Assembly: GCA_020057765.1 (NCBI GenBank)
Contig: JAGVFE010000071.1
Coordinates: 1 to 6,160, forward strand
DNA length: 6,160 bases
From: Candidatus Woesebacteria bacterium
GTDB taxonomy: Bacteria > Patescibacteriota > Microgenomatia > UBA10105 > UBA927
Direction of reading: 5' to 3'
Numbering within the stretch: position 1 is the stretch's first letter; each line of letters opens with the position of its first letter. Positions 1-5,258 of the stretch are shown here, in pieces. A program made the translations under genes and the position numbers. The notes beneath the pieces were generated by a model. That model searched no databases. It was not told where the DNA came from and saw nothing but the letters and a program-made list of their open reading frames with translations.

Positions 1-545
1 GTCGCCTTCTGCGCGCGAAACTCATCACGCCGGTGGATGAGAACCACGTCGCTTGCTACTTTAGCTATCACCTGCGCCTCTTCCATCGCACTATCTCCCC
101 CGCCCACGACCGCAACCGGCTTGCCGCGGAAAAAAAACGCATCGCATGGAGCACAAGAAGATACGCCGTGGCCACGCAATCGTTCCTCGTTGGGAACACT
201 AAGCCAACGGGTATCCGCCCCAGTTGCAACAATGACGGTTTTCCCTTCAAATGTTTTGTCTTCCGCCGTAACCGCAAATGGTCGCTTTTTCGCATCAAGA
301 TGAGTGAAGTCGAGGTCCAGAATCTCTACTCCAAGTCCCGCCACCTGATCCCTCATCTTGCCCATGAATTCCGGCCCCTGTATTTTGGCAAATCCAGGAA
401 AGTTTTCCACATCCGTCGTCAGCATCAATTGTCCACCCCATTTTCTGCCGGCAACCACCAAAGTGGATAGTCCAAATCGCTGGGTATAAATGGCAGCAGT
501 CAACCCCGCAGGCCCGGAACCAAGGATGATAACGTCATACACCAT
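1..545 (-). CDS. trxB: Thioredoxin reductase, N-terminal part (cut by window edge)
   Basis: This flavoenzyme passes electrons from NADPH through FAD and a Cys pair to oxidised thioredoxin in the cytoplasm. The visible 181 residues show the FAD-binding GSGPAG loop (residues 9-14), the WGGQL and VENFPGF segments (36-52), the ATGA strand end (107-110), the redox pair C131-A-P-C134 followed by D135, the NADPH-binding GGGDSAMEEA (148-157) and HRRDEFRA (171-178). The family usually has about 310 residues, so roughly the last 130 lie off the left edge. The active site reads CAPCDA where CATCDG or CAVCDG is common; both Cys and the Asp are kept. The ATG at 545 lies 7 nt after the trxA stop with no clear Shine-Dalgarno, which suggests translational coupling. 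A GTG directly follows the ATG and is a possible alternative start. Identification is firm. Confidence 0.96.
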   Translation of the reverse strand, partial: MVYDVIILGSGPAGLTAAIYTQRFGLSTLVVAGRKWGGQLMLTTDVENFPGFAKIQGPEFMGKMRDQVAGLGVEILDLDFTHLDAKKRPFAVTAEDKTFEGKTVIVATGADTRWLSVPNEERLRGHGVSSCAPCDAFFFRGKPVAVVGGGDSAMEEAQVIAKVASDVVLIHRRDEFRAQKA

Positions 546-552
546 AGAAGCG

Positions 553-876
553 TCAATTCGTTAGCTTATTGAGTTCCCCCAGAAGTGTATCCTTGCTCTG
601 CACACCGATAAACTGCTTGACCACCGTCCCGTTTTTGAAGATCATAAGCGTCGGGATGGACATGACCATATACTTTTGCGCGGTATTGGGGTTTTCGTCT
701 ACGTTGAGTTTGCCGATTTTGATCTTGCCGTCAACAGCCTTGGTGACTTCCTCCAGTATCGGGCTCTGCATCTGGCACGGTCCGCACCAGACCGCCCAAA
801 AATCCACCAAAACCGGCTTGGTGTTTTTGAGCACTTCGCTTTCAAAATTCTGATCAGTGATGACGATATCACCCAT
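553..876 (-). CDS. trxA: Thioredoxin
   Basis: Small cytoplasmic disulfide reductase that reduces target proteins and is recycled by thioredoxin reductase, encoded directly downstream. The 107 residues match the normal size of a single thioredoxin fold. The active site is W30-C31-G32-P33-C34, the buried proton-relay Asp is D25 (VDFWAVWCGPC), and the cis-proline is P75 in SIPT. The family-typical KLNVDENPNTA (56-66) and FKNG (80-83) are also present, and no signal peptide is seen. The ATG at 876 is preceded at 11 nt by an extended -10-like TGCTATACT, and no Shine-Dalgarno is visible, so this start probably works from a very short leader. The DUF3105 gene ends 25 nt upstream and trxB begins 7 nt downstream. 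Confidence 0.98.
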   Translation of the reverse strand: MGDIVITDQNFESEVLKNTKPVLVDFWAVWCGPCQMQSPILEEVTKAVDGKIKIGKLNVDENPNTAQKYMVMSIPTLMIFKNGTVVKQFIGVQSKDTLLGELNKLTN

Positions 877-887
877 AAGAGATTCTC

Positions 888-896
888 AGTATAGCA
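888..896 (-). promoter_or_regulatory. Candidate extended -10 promoter of trxA
   Basis: On the minus strand TGCTATACT (896-888) is an extended -10 (TGn plus a TATAAT-like hexamer). Standard spacing puts the start of transcription near 881, about 5 nt before the trxA ATG. No good -35 is seen at 16-18 bp, which suits an extended -10 promoter. It lies in the short gap after the DUF3105 stop, so trxA-trxB could be transcribed separately from DUF3105. Confidence 0.5.
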
Positions 897-901
897 TAAT
901 T

Positions 902-1393
902 TTATTCCATCGTCTTCTCCGGCCCTTGATCACGGTGGTAATCAATGAAGCGTTCAATATGTTTGGCGTCGAAATCGTTGAATGTGTCAATGTATGTCCA
1001 AGCAGTCAGTGCAATCTTTGTATCAAGATTCTTCCGCGGCACGAGAATGAGTTTCTTGAGTTTCTTCTCCCGCACCACGTCCTCCAATTGTTTTATAAGC
1101 ATTTTGCATTGTTCTGCTTGACAATTGTAGCTAATGACCACATATCCGTGCTCGAGCGAGTGAATGAGTTTTCCTTCATTTTGAGGTTCGATGTAAACCC
1201 CGGACTTGATCCAGTCCGGGTCATGCGGCCCCGACGTGGGCGGGTTGCTATTGTAGGCAAACGCGGCGATTTTCTCCTGACTGACGTGTTCTCGCCCCAA
1301 ATCCGGCTTCGATTGTCCCGGCGGCGGAGTCGCGACATACCGCATAATCCCGATTATCCCGATAGCCAGTGCCCCAATTTTCCAAAGTTTCAT
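902..1393 (-). CDS. DUF3105 family membrane-anchored protein
   Basis: Protein of 163 residues; the biochemical role of the family is unknown to me. The N-terminus (KLWKIGALAIGIIGIM, about residues 2-17) is one hydrophobic anchor or uncleaved signal, followed by a Pro-rich linker and a domain probably outside the membrane. The DUF3105 hallmarks are YNSNPPTSGPH (47-57), LIHSLEHGYVVISY (77-89), IALTAW (127-132) and a C-terminal FDAKHIERFIDYHRDQGPE. Conserved-looking H57, H78 and H82 could bind a metal (inference), and C91-x4-C96 is a Cys pair. I chose the ATG at 1393 because TATACT ends 7 nt upstream and the hydrophobic anchor then starts at once; a longer reading from 1456 would run through the divergent promoter and into the neighbouring gene. 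It sits upstream of trxA-trxB, so a redox or metal-related role is possible but unproven. Confidence 0.87.
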   Translation of the reverse strand: MKLWKIGALAIGIIGIMRYVATPPPGQSKPDLGREHVSQEKIAAFAYNSNPPTSGPHDPDWIKSGVYIEPQNEGKLIHSLEHGYVVISYNCQAEQCKMLIKQLEDVVREKKLKKLILVPRKNLDTKIALTAWTYIDTFNDFDAKHIERFIDYHRDQGPEKTME

Positions 1394-1400
1394 ACGTCGT

Positions 1401-1408
1401 AGTATAAT
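1401..1408. promoter_or_regulatory. Symmetric bidirectional -10 element
   Basis: The octamer AGTATAAT reads as TATAAT on the plus strand (1403-1408) and TATACT on the minus strand (1406-1401), so the two -10 boxes share the central TATA. Standard spacing gives a plus start near 1415, 17 nt before the ATG at 1432, and a minus start at 1394 or 1393, that is on the DUF3105 ATG. A weak -35 for the plus promoter is TTTCCA (1379-1384, 18-bp spacer); no convincing -35 is seen for the minus one. Confidence 0.6.
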
Positions 1409-1431
1409 GGACGTTCTCACAAAAAAACACC

Positions 1432-1854
1432 ATGCATATTTTCTTCGCCGGGCCACTTACTGATCTTAAAAATCCGGAGACCACCAAAGCCTTCTACGTT
1501 AAACTCGCCGGGGTTGCCAAAAAAAACTGCTTCTCCTATTTCTGGGCGTTTTTAAGCGGGACAGACCCAGAAAAAAATCCGGAAGTACTCCCCACCGAAG
1601 TATATCAGCGTGACATCGCCGAGCTGGAAAAAAGTAACCTCATGGTCGCCTACGTGAGTGAGCCATCCACTGGCACGGGGCTTGAAATCGAGCACGCAAG
1701 AATAAAAAACATCCCCGTCTATCTCCTCTATGAGAGAGGAAAGAATGTCTCACGGATGCTCCGCGGCTGCCCAGCCGTCAAGAAGGAACTTGTTTTTACG
1801 AGCCAGGACGATGCCCTCTCCCAATTTGACACTCTCCTAAAGAAATTGAAGTAA
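1432..1854 (+). CDS. Nucleoside 2-deoxyribosyltransferase / DNPH1-like protein
   Basis: Probably a cytoplasmic enzyme acting on the N-glycosidic bond of (deoxy)nucleosides or their 5'-monophosphates, either transferring the deoxyribose between bases or hydrolysing the bond. The 140 residues fit the small Rossmann-like family: an N-terminal strand with FAGPLT (5-10), RDIAELEKSNLMVAYVSEPS (60-79), then GTGLEIEHA (81-89). D61 and E85 sit where the family has its conserved Asp and nucleophilic Glu. Substrate cannot be told from the sequence. It is the only plus-strand gene, is divergent from the DUF3105 gene and convergent with the four-helix-bundle gene. The ATG at 1432 has an A-rich leader (CACAAAAAAACACC) and no Shine-Dalgarno. 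The family call is good; the exact reaction is uncertain. Confidence 0.82.
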   Translation: MHIFFAGPLTDLKNPETTKAFYVKLAGVAKKNCFSYFWAFLSGTDPEKNPEVLPTEVYQRDIAELEKSNLMVAYVSEPSTGTGLEIEHARIKNIPVYLLYERGKNVSRMLRGCPAVKKELVFTSQDDALSQFDTLLKKLK

Positions 1855-1855
1855 G

Positions 1856-1882
1856 AAAGGCACAGGAAGTACGAAAAGTAAA
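1856..1882 (+). repeat. Degenerate 9-nt repeat, inverted relative to the 2266-2360 array
   Basis: Three consecutive nonamers, AAAGGCACA, GGAAGTACG and AAAAGTAAA, follow the pattern RRARGTAYG found in the 27-bp array, but here on the plus strand. They lie between the two convergent stop codons (1854 and 1898), so the four-helix-bundle gene has related purine-rich repeats in inverted orientation on its two sides. The first and third copies are degenerate, so the relation is suggestive and not certain. Confidence 0.45.
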
Positions 1883-1897
1883 AAAAGCTGACAAATG

Positions 1898-2257
1898 CTA
1901 CACGGGGATACTAGCCATATATCGATAGAGTAAATAACCTACTTCTCCACGTTTTTCCTCAAACATTTCATACTGCTCACTTGAGACATACCTGAGCATC
2001 AAACATACTTCGATTTGCGCCATGAGTTCTTGTAAGGAAGTTTGAGATCGTTCTAAGAATTGTTGTTTCTCCTTGGTGCTTCTTTTTAGATATCCCTCAG
2101 CGAAATTTGATACGATCGATACAGCTGCACGCCTCATTTGTCCCTGCAAACCAAACATCTCAGATTTGGGAAATCCTTCAGTGATTTTGTATACCAACAA
2201 TATAAGCTCCTGCATTCTCTTCCAAACAATGAGCTTTTTAAATCCCTTTTCTTCCAT
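1898..2257 (-). CDS. Four-helix-bundle protein (S23 / 23S rRNA intervening-sequence-protein family)
   Basis: Protein of 119 residues, matching the usual 115-125 of this family. It shows FKKLIVWKRMQEL (6-18), then FPKSEMFGLQGQMRRAAVSI (29-48) and SNFAEG (50-55), then two amphipathic helices including SLQELMAQIEVCLML (74-88). Members form four-helix bundles, were first found encoded in intervening sequences of 23S rRNA, and assemble as pentamers; their cellular role is not established. Here the gene is free-standing, with no rRNA around it. The ATG at 2257 is set by a strong GGAGG 8 nt upstream (2270-2266), and that motif is the edge of the 27-bp repeat array. It is the last gene of the minus-strand series, 101 nt after the CPBP protease. 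Confidence 0.93.
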   Translation of the reverse strand: MEEKGFKKLIVWKRMQELILLVYKITEGFPKSEMFGLQGQMRRAAVSIVSNFAEGYLKRSTKEKQQFLERSQTSLQELMAQIEVCLMLRYVSSEQYEMFEEKRGEVGYLLYRYMASIPV

Positions 2258-2265
2258 TCTTTCTC

Positions 2266-2360
2266 CCTCCCGTACTTTCCGTACCTTTCATACCTCCCGT
2301 ACTTTCCGTACCTTTCATACCTCCCGTACTTTCCGTACCTTTCATACCTCCCGTACTTTT
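2266..2360 (-). repeat. Tandem array: three perfect 27-bp repeats plus partial copies, built from 9-nt monomers
   Basis: Plus-strand units at 2271-2297, 2298-2324 and 2325-2351 are identical, with partial copies at 2266-2270 and 2352-2360. Each unit is three related nonamers; on the minus strand these are GGAGGTATG, AAAGGTACG and GAAAGTACG (pattern RRARGTAYG). The array exactly fills the gap between the CPBP protease stop and the four-helix-bundle start: the protease TAA falls in the last partial unit, and the GGAGG of the first partial unit serves as the downstream gene's Shine-Dalgarno. Every full unit carries a GGAGG. Confidence 0.97.
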
Positions 2361-3015
2361 ATAGATACAAGGCCACCGTCATATTCCAGAAAACATGGAC
2401 GAGGATTGGCGCAACCAAAGAACGGAACCTATAGAACAACACGCTCGTGGCAAAGCCCAACACGAAGTCAGTCACAAAAAACAAAACCAGCGTCATTCCC
2501 TGAAATTTGAGCGATGTCACCAAAATCGGCACATGGAGAAGCACAAACAAGATGGTCGAAATGAACGCCGCAAACAAAAAGCTCTTCTTTTTTTCCAATA
2601 TTCTGTTAAATAAAAATCCGCGGCTGAGAAGCTCTTCAGAAAATGCCGTCGCAACCGAAAGGACCAAAAGCGTCACCAATCCATACTGCTGGAGCGCATC
2701 AATGGGAACTATGTTCAGTTTTCCGTATTTTATCGCATTAGCGGCAATTCCCTCGATTGCAAAAAGAAATCCCAAACCAATACCGGTATAAAGGCTTGGA
2801 AAAAAATTCTTCGTGGTCAAACCCAAAGATTCCAGGCGCTTTTTTTCTTTTTTGATGACGTACCAAAGCACCGGTCCGACAAACACGAGTGGCTTGGCAA
2901 TGAACTCATCGACCCACTCCGGCAACTTGAGAAAGTACCGGTAGAGACTCCAGGCAAGTAATATCCACCCCCAAAGCCGATAGACTGGCTCAAGTGTGGT
3001 TTTTTTCTTTCCCAT
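2359..3015 (-). CDS. CPBP family intramembrane metalloprotease (Abi/CAAX-protease-like)
   Basis: Integral membrane protein of 218 residues with about six to seven hydrophobic segments. The family motifs are present in order: E127-E128-x3-R132 within SEELLSRGFLF, H161 in LLHVP, and H207-x3-N211 in HVFWNM. The Glu and His residues are the catalytic and metal-binding set of the family, which includes CAAX prenyl endopeptidases, bacteriocin-immunity proteins and MroQ-like proteases. The substrate cannot be deduced. A basic patch KKEKKR (55-60) separates the N-terminal helix pair from the catalytic core. The ATG at 3015 comes 9 nt after the stop of the membrane-protein gene, without a clear Shine-Dalgarno. 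The N-terminal MGKKKTT suits a cytoplasmic start. Confidence 0.92.
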   Translation of the reverse strand: MGKKKTTLEPVYRLWGWILLAWSLYRYFLKLPEWVDEFIAKPLVFVGPVLWYVIKKEKKRLESLGLTTKNFFPSLYTGIGLGFLFAIEGIAANAIKYGKLNIVPIDALQQYGLVTLLVLSVATAFSEELLSRGFLFNRILEKKKSFLFAAFISTILFVLLHVPILVTSLKFQGMTLVLFFVTDFVLGFATSVLFYRFRSLVAPILVHVFWNMTVALYL

Positions 3016-3024
3016 AATTCTACG

Positions 3025-3426
3025 TTACCGTATAAACAATGCGGTTTCCAGAAGGAAAATGATGATCCCTGCCAGAACTACCGGTTTCTTCCACTCAAAA
3101 CTCATCCGGAGAAGCATCGTCAGATACATCGAAAGCACCAGTCCGGTTGCAAGCAAACTTCCTGACGAGGTGATGACAAAAAAGCTCACGAGCACAAAGA
3201 GCGCCTGAAAGGTAATCGTCCGAAACGGCGAGGGAGTGAGGCTAAAAAACACTTCCGCAATATCGAGGAAATACACGCCGAGTAGTCCCCCGCCCAGATA
3301 CGCCAGCGCCCAGATCGGCGGATGGATCTGCCACTTGAGAAACCCAACACCAGCAAGGTACGCCAGGGAAACGATCAAAAAAATTGGCGGTTTCCGTTTT
3401 ATCAACTCTTCAATTTTCCGCATCAT
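3025..3426 (-). CDS. Uncharacterised membrane protein, about five helices
   Basis: Not assigned to a named family. The 133 residues have a basic N-terminus (MMRKIEELIKRKPP) and hydrophobic segments at about 13-31, 35-58, 73-87, 90-108 and 116-132. Polar points that might be conserved are the FLDIAEVFFSLTPSPFRT region (53-70) and SSGSLLATG (87-95). I chose the ATG at 3426 over the in-frame TTG at 3441 because a TATACT box (3438-3433) sits inside that longer reading and places +1 on the A of this ATG. A second ATG follows at once. It lies between the 86-aa gene (20-nt gap) and the CPBP protease (9-nt gap), so the two membrane proteins are likely co-transcribed. Confidence 0.75.
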   Translation of the reverse strand: MMRKIEELIKRKPPIFLIVSLAYLAGVGFLKWQIHPPIWALAYLGGGLLGVYFLDIAEVFFSLTPSPFRTITFQALFVLVSFFVITSSGSLLATGLVLSMYLTMLLRMSFEWKKPVVLAGIIIFLLETALFIR

Positions 3427-3432
3427 ACTGTC

Positions 3433-3438
3433 AGTATA
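3433..3438 (-). promoter_or_regulatory. Candidate -10 box giving a leaderless start
   Basis: TATACT ends 6 nt before the ATG at 3426, so a transcript started at the usual distance would begin on the start codon itself. No good -35 is visible. The box lies in the 20-nt gap after the 86-aa gene, which would let the two membrane-protein genes be transcribed apart from the pth operon. Confidence 0.45.
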
Positions 3439-3446
3439 CAACTTTC

Positions 3447-3707
3447 CTATCTATCGACCTGCCGTAGCTCTTTCATTTTCCACATGAACAACCGCCCTTT
3501 GCTTTTTGCATTGCTGTCCTTCACAAACGAATGGGCTTTTTCCAAAATGGCTCGTGGTACGGTTTTGGCAAGACGAATATAGAGAGACTTGTGTTTGTAA
3601 TCCCCCAACTCTTCTGCCAAAAAAATCCCATACGCCTGAAACTCCCGAGAAATATATTTGTCTTCGACGGGATTGAAACTCTTAAGGACGGTACCGATGG
3701 TTTGCAT
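3447..3707 (-). CDS. Small soluble protein of unknown function (86 aa)
   Basis: I cannot name a family with characterised function. The protein looks soluble and mainly helical, without membrane segments or cysteines. It begins with a short lead (MQTIGTVLKSFNPVEDK), followed by YISREFQAYGIFLAEELGD (18-36), YIRLAKTVPRAILEKAHSFV (43-62), a Lys-rich stretch KDSNAKSK (63-70) and LFMWKMKELRQ (73-83). From memory, similar small proteins occur in Patescibacteria genomes; this was not checked. The start is 2 nt after the pth stop with no Shine-Dalgarno, so translation is probably coupled to pth. The net basic charge and place beside a tRNA-handling enzyme make nucleic-acid binding possible, but that is only a guess. 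Confidence 0.8.
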   Translation of the reverse strand: MQTIGTVLKSFNPVEDKYISREFQAYGIFLAEELGDYKHKSLYIRLAKTVPRAILEKAHSFVKDSNAKSKGRLFMWKMKELRQVDR

Positions 3708-3709
3708 GG

Positions 3710-4300
3710 TTAGTTATACCGATTCATGGCTTTATCTATACCCTTTTCCAAGGTCATGCGTACCGCAGCTGTGCCGTGGTGAACCAAATGCTTCATGTCT
3801 CCTCCCTCGTTTTGACGGAATCGGGAAAGGACAAACTCGATGACGCGTCGATGGTGGAGATTCCTATTAATGGCCGGGCCCGTTGCCCTGGTTCCCCGGC
3901 CGATGCCGAGCCGGAAACGCAAAAACTTATCACTCTTGAGGTGTTCCATGATGGAATCAATTCCATGGTGTCCCGCAGAGCCTCCTACGGCCCGTATCCG
4001 GATTTTACCGATGGGAAGATCTATGTCATCGTGGATAACCCAAAGATCATCGAGGGACGTTTTGTAATAATCCACCACGCTTTTGACTGATATGCCGACG
4101 TTATTCATAAACGTCAACGGCTTTACCAACACAATGTCACCAGATTTAGCAACCAATGCTTTATGTTTTTCCTCTTCTTTCCATATCAGGGTCGCTTCCC
4201 CGATCTCATGCGCCAGCCTGTCAACCACCATAAACCCGATATTGTGCCGTGTCTGCGCGTACTTATCCCCGGGATTGCCAAGACCGACAATGAGTTTCAT
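3710..4300 (-). CDS. pth: Peptidyl-tRNA hydrolase
   Basis: Cleaves the ester bond of peptidyl-tRNAs that drop off the ribosome, freeing tRNA for reuse; normally essential in bacteria. The 196 residues match the usual 190-200. Visible hallmarks are the N-terminal LIVGLGNPG with N9, the catalytic H19 in TRHNIG, N66 in FMNNVG, the Asp partner D91 in HDDIDLP, and RLGIGRG (129-135). The conserved GGHNG-type loop reads GGSAGHHG (106-113), so the position equal to E. coli Asn114 is His112. The C-terminus (from about 165) is His- and Arg-rich. The ATG overlaps the stop of the upstream phosphoribosyltransferase by 4 nt (ATGA), and the 86-aa gene starts 2 nt after its stop, so all three are very likely one operon. 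Confidence 0.97.
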   Translation of the reverse strand: MKLIVGLGNPGDKYAQTRHNIGFMVVDRLAHEIGEATLIWKEEEKHKALVAKSGDIVLVKPLTFMNNVGISVKSVVDYYKTSLDDLWVIHDDIDLPIGKIRIRAVGGSAGHHGIDSIMEHLKSDKFLRFRLGIGRGTRATGPAINRNLHHRRVIEFVLSRFRQNEGGDMKHLVHHGTAAVRMTLEKGIDKAMNRYN

Positions 4301-4923
4301 AATTTCTTCAGTAATTCTACCACTTCCTCGTCCGTCACTTGTGGAAATTCGTCATAAAACTGCCCGACGGCAGAAAATTCCAGCGGAGTGTTCAAAGCGA
4401 CCATTTCATGAACGTCTCTTTGGATTTTTTCAATAAACTCCGGTGGTGCCACCGGCAGAGCAACAACGATCCGACCGGCTTTCTTCTTTTCCAGCCACGC
4501 GATAGCTGCTCGGACCGTTGCTCCGGTTGCCGCCCCATCGTCCACGACGATTGCCGTCTTTCCTTTTATGAAAAGCGGCCTTCTTCCTTTACGATAAAGA
4601 CGGGTTTTCCCCTTTATTTGGACATTGAGATTTGTGATTTGTGATTTGACATAGTGTTCGTCCGCTCTGACCCGTTGAGCAAGTTGCCAATCGATATAGG
4701 AAACTCCATCCGGTGCCACGGCTCCGATGGCAAGTTCACCATTATGTGGGGCTCCGATTTTTTTCACCACGAAAACGTCGAGTGGTAATTCCAAAGAAGA
4801 AGCAACGACAGCTGCTACGACGATACCGCCGCGAGGCAAACCCAAAACAACACACTCACTTCCTCGATAAGAGGAAAGTCTACGGGCCAGAAGAGTGCCT
4901 GCATGAACACGATCCTTAAACAT
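4297..4923 (-). CDS. Phosphoribosyltransferase-domain protein (COG1926 type)
   Basis: Type I phosphoribosyltransferase fold protein of 208 residues. Family landmarks (numbered from the ATG at 4923): FKDRVHAG (2-9), VLGLPRGGIVVAA (26-38), VVKKIGAPHNGELAIGAVAP (52-71), the PRPP-binding loop IVVDDGAATGAT (125-136), then a C-terminal PPEFIEKI and AVGQFYDEFPQVTDEEV segment typical of this subgroup. The PRPP loop predicts binding of a ribose-5-phosphate ligand, but the accepted base is not known for COG1926 proteins. The upstream stop and this ATG share one base (TGATG); a GTG at 4926 is an alternative start giving 209 residues. The stop overlaps pth by 4 nt. A 7-nt tandem triplication lies within the reading frame at 4629-4649. 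Confidence 0.9.
   Translation of the reverse strand: MFKDRVHAGTLLARRLSSYRGSECVVLGLPRGGIVVAAVVASSLELPLDVFVVKKIGAPHNGELAIGAVAPDGVSYIDWQLAQRVRADEHYVKSQITNLNVQIKGKTRLYRKGRRPLFIKGKTAIVVDDGAATGATVRAAIAWLEKKKAGRIVVALPVAPPEFIEKIQRDVHEMVALNTPLEFSAVGQFYDEFPQVTDEEVVELLKKL
4629..4649 (-). repeat. Threefold 7-nt tandem repeat inside the phosphoribosyltransferase gene
   Basis: Plus-strand GATTTGT, GATTTGT, GATTTGA. It encodes part of the YVKSQITNLN segment, a loop or helix away from the PRPP site. Because 7 is not a multiple of 3, slippage by one unit would shift the frame. Confidence 0.7.
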
Positions 4924-5258
4924 CACTTTGCCGCCATCTTTGCCAACTGTTTCTCTGCCATATCGCCTATTTTGGGCACCTTATACATCTCCCCTTGAAA
5001 CGCTTTCCACATAAGAACGATCCAGAGGATGAAAGCGGCCAGCGATAAAAAGAGTCCGACGAGCCAGCCCAGAATCGGAATAAATCCGAGTACAAAATTA
5101 GCAACGAATACCCCGCCAAAGAGAATCGTAGACTGCATCGCGTGAAACCGGACGAACTTGCTCTGCTTTTCTATAAGAAGGATGATTATTCCGGTAATAA
5201 AACCGAGTAAATAAGAAGCCGCGGCTAATAAATTTTCATTTCCTTTTGCTTCTGCCAT
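4923..5258 (-). CDS. Tic20/DUF4870-like small membrane protein
   Basis: Membrane protein of 111 residues with hydrophobic segments at about 11-29, 45-62 and 65-86. The first segment is followed by EKQSKFVRFHAMQS (30-43), the amphipathic motif shared by DUF4870/Tic20-like proteins, whose members are about 100-130 residues. The C-terminal tail KVPKIGDMAEKQLAKMAAK (93-111) is basic and probably cytoplasmic. Function in bacteria is not established. The ATG at 5258 is supported by GAGGTG (5274-5269) with a 10-nt spacer, one of only two clear Shine-Dalgarno sites in this window. It is the first gene of the operon that continues with the phosphoribosyltransferase and pth, and its upstream leader is highly structured. 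Confidence 0.85.
   Translation of the reverse strand: MAEAKGNENLLAAASYLLGFITGIIILLIEKQSKFVRFHAMQSTILFGGVFVANFVLGFIPILGWLVGLFLSLAAFILWIVLMWKAFQGEMYKVPKIGDMAEKQLAKMAAK

Noticed and set aside
1199..1220. Perfect 8-bp hairpin CCCGGACT/AGTCCGGG with a 6-nt loop inside the DUF3105 gene
   Set aside because: It lies within ordinary codons of the DPDWIKSG segment and has no T-run or gene boundary nearby; probably chance from GC-rich codons.
902..1456. A longer DUF3105 protein starting at 1456
   Set aside because: It would overlap the divergent plus-strand gene by 25 bp and run through both -10 boxes; the added residues do not look like a signal peptide, whereas the ATG at 1393 starts directly at the hydrophobic anchor.
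1880..1900. Possible intrinsic terminator (T7 tract on the minus strand) after the four-helix-bundle gene
   Set aside because: Only an AGC/GCT stem of 3 bp precedes the T tract; too weak to call.
2138..2434. Plus-strand reading frame with repeating PYFPYLSYL peptides
   Set aside because: It is the translation of the 27-bp DNA array, whose length keeps any frame open, joined to the antisense of two real genes; it has no support as a protein.
3427..3441. TTG start at 3441 for the 133-aa membrane protein
   Set aside because: The extra five codons contain the TATACT box, and an ATG-ATG pair follows at leaderless distance.
3712..3717. TATAAC on the minus strand just before the 86-aa gene
   Set aside because: It ends only 5 nt before the ATG and is made of the last codons and stop of pth; coupling to pth explains expression better.
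553..4925. UGA recoded as an amino acid (as in Gracilibacteria/SR1)
   Set aside because: trxA, the phosphoribosyltransferase and the DUF4870 protein all end at UGA at their expected family lengths, so UGA is a stop here.
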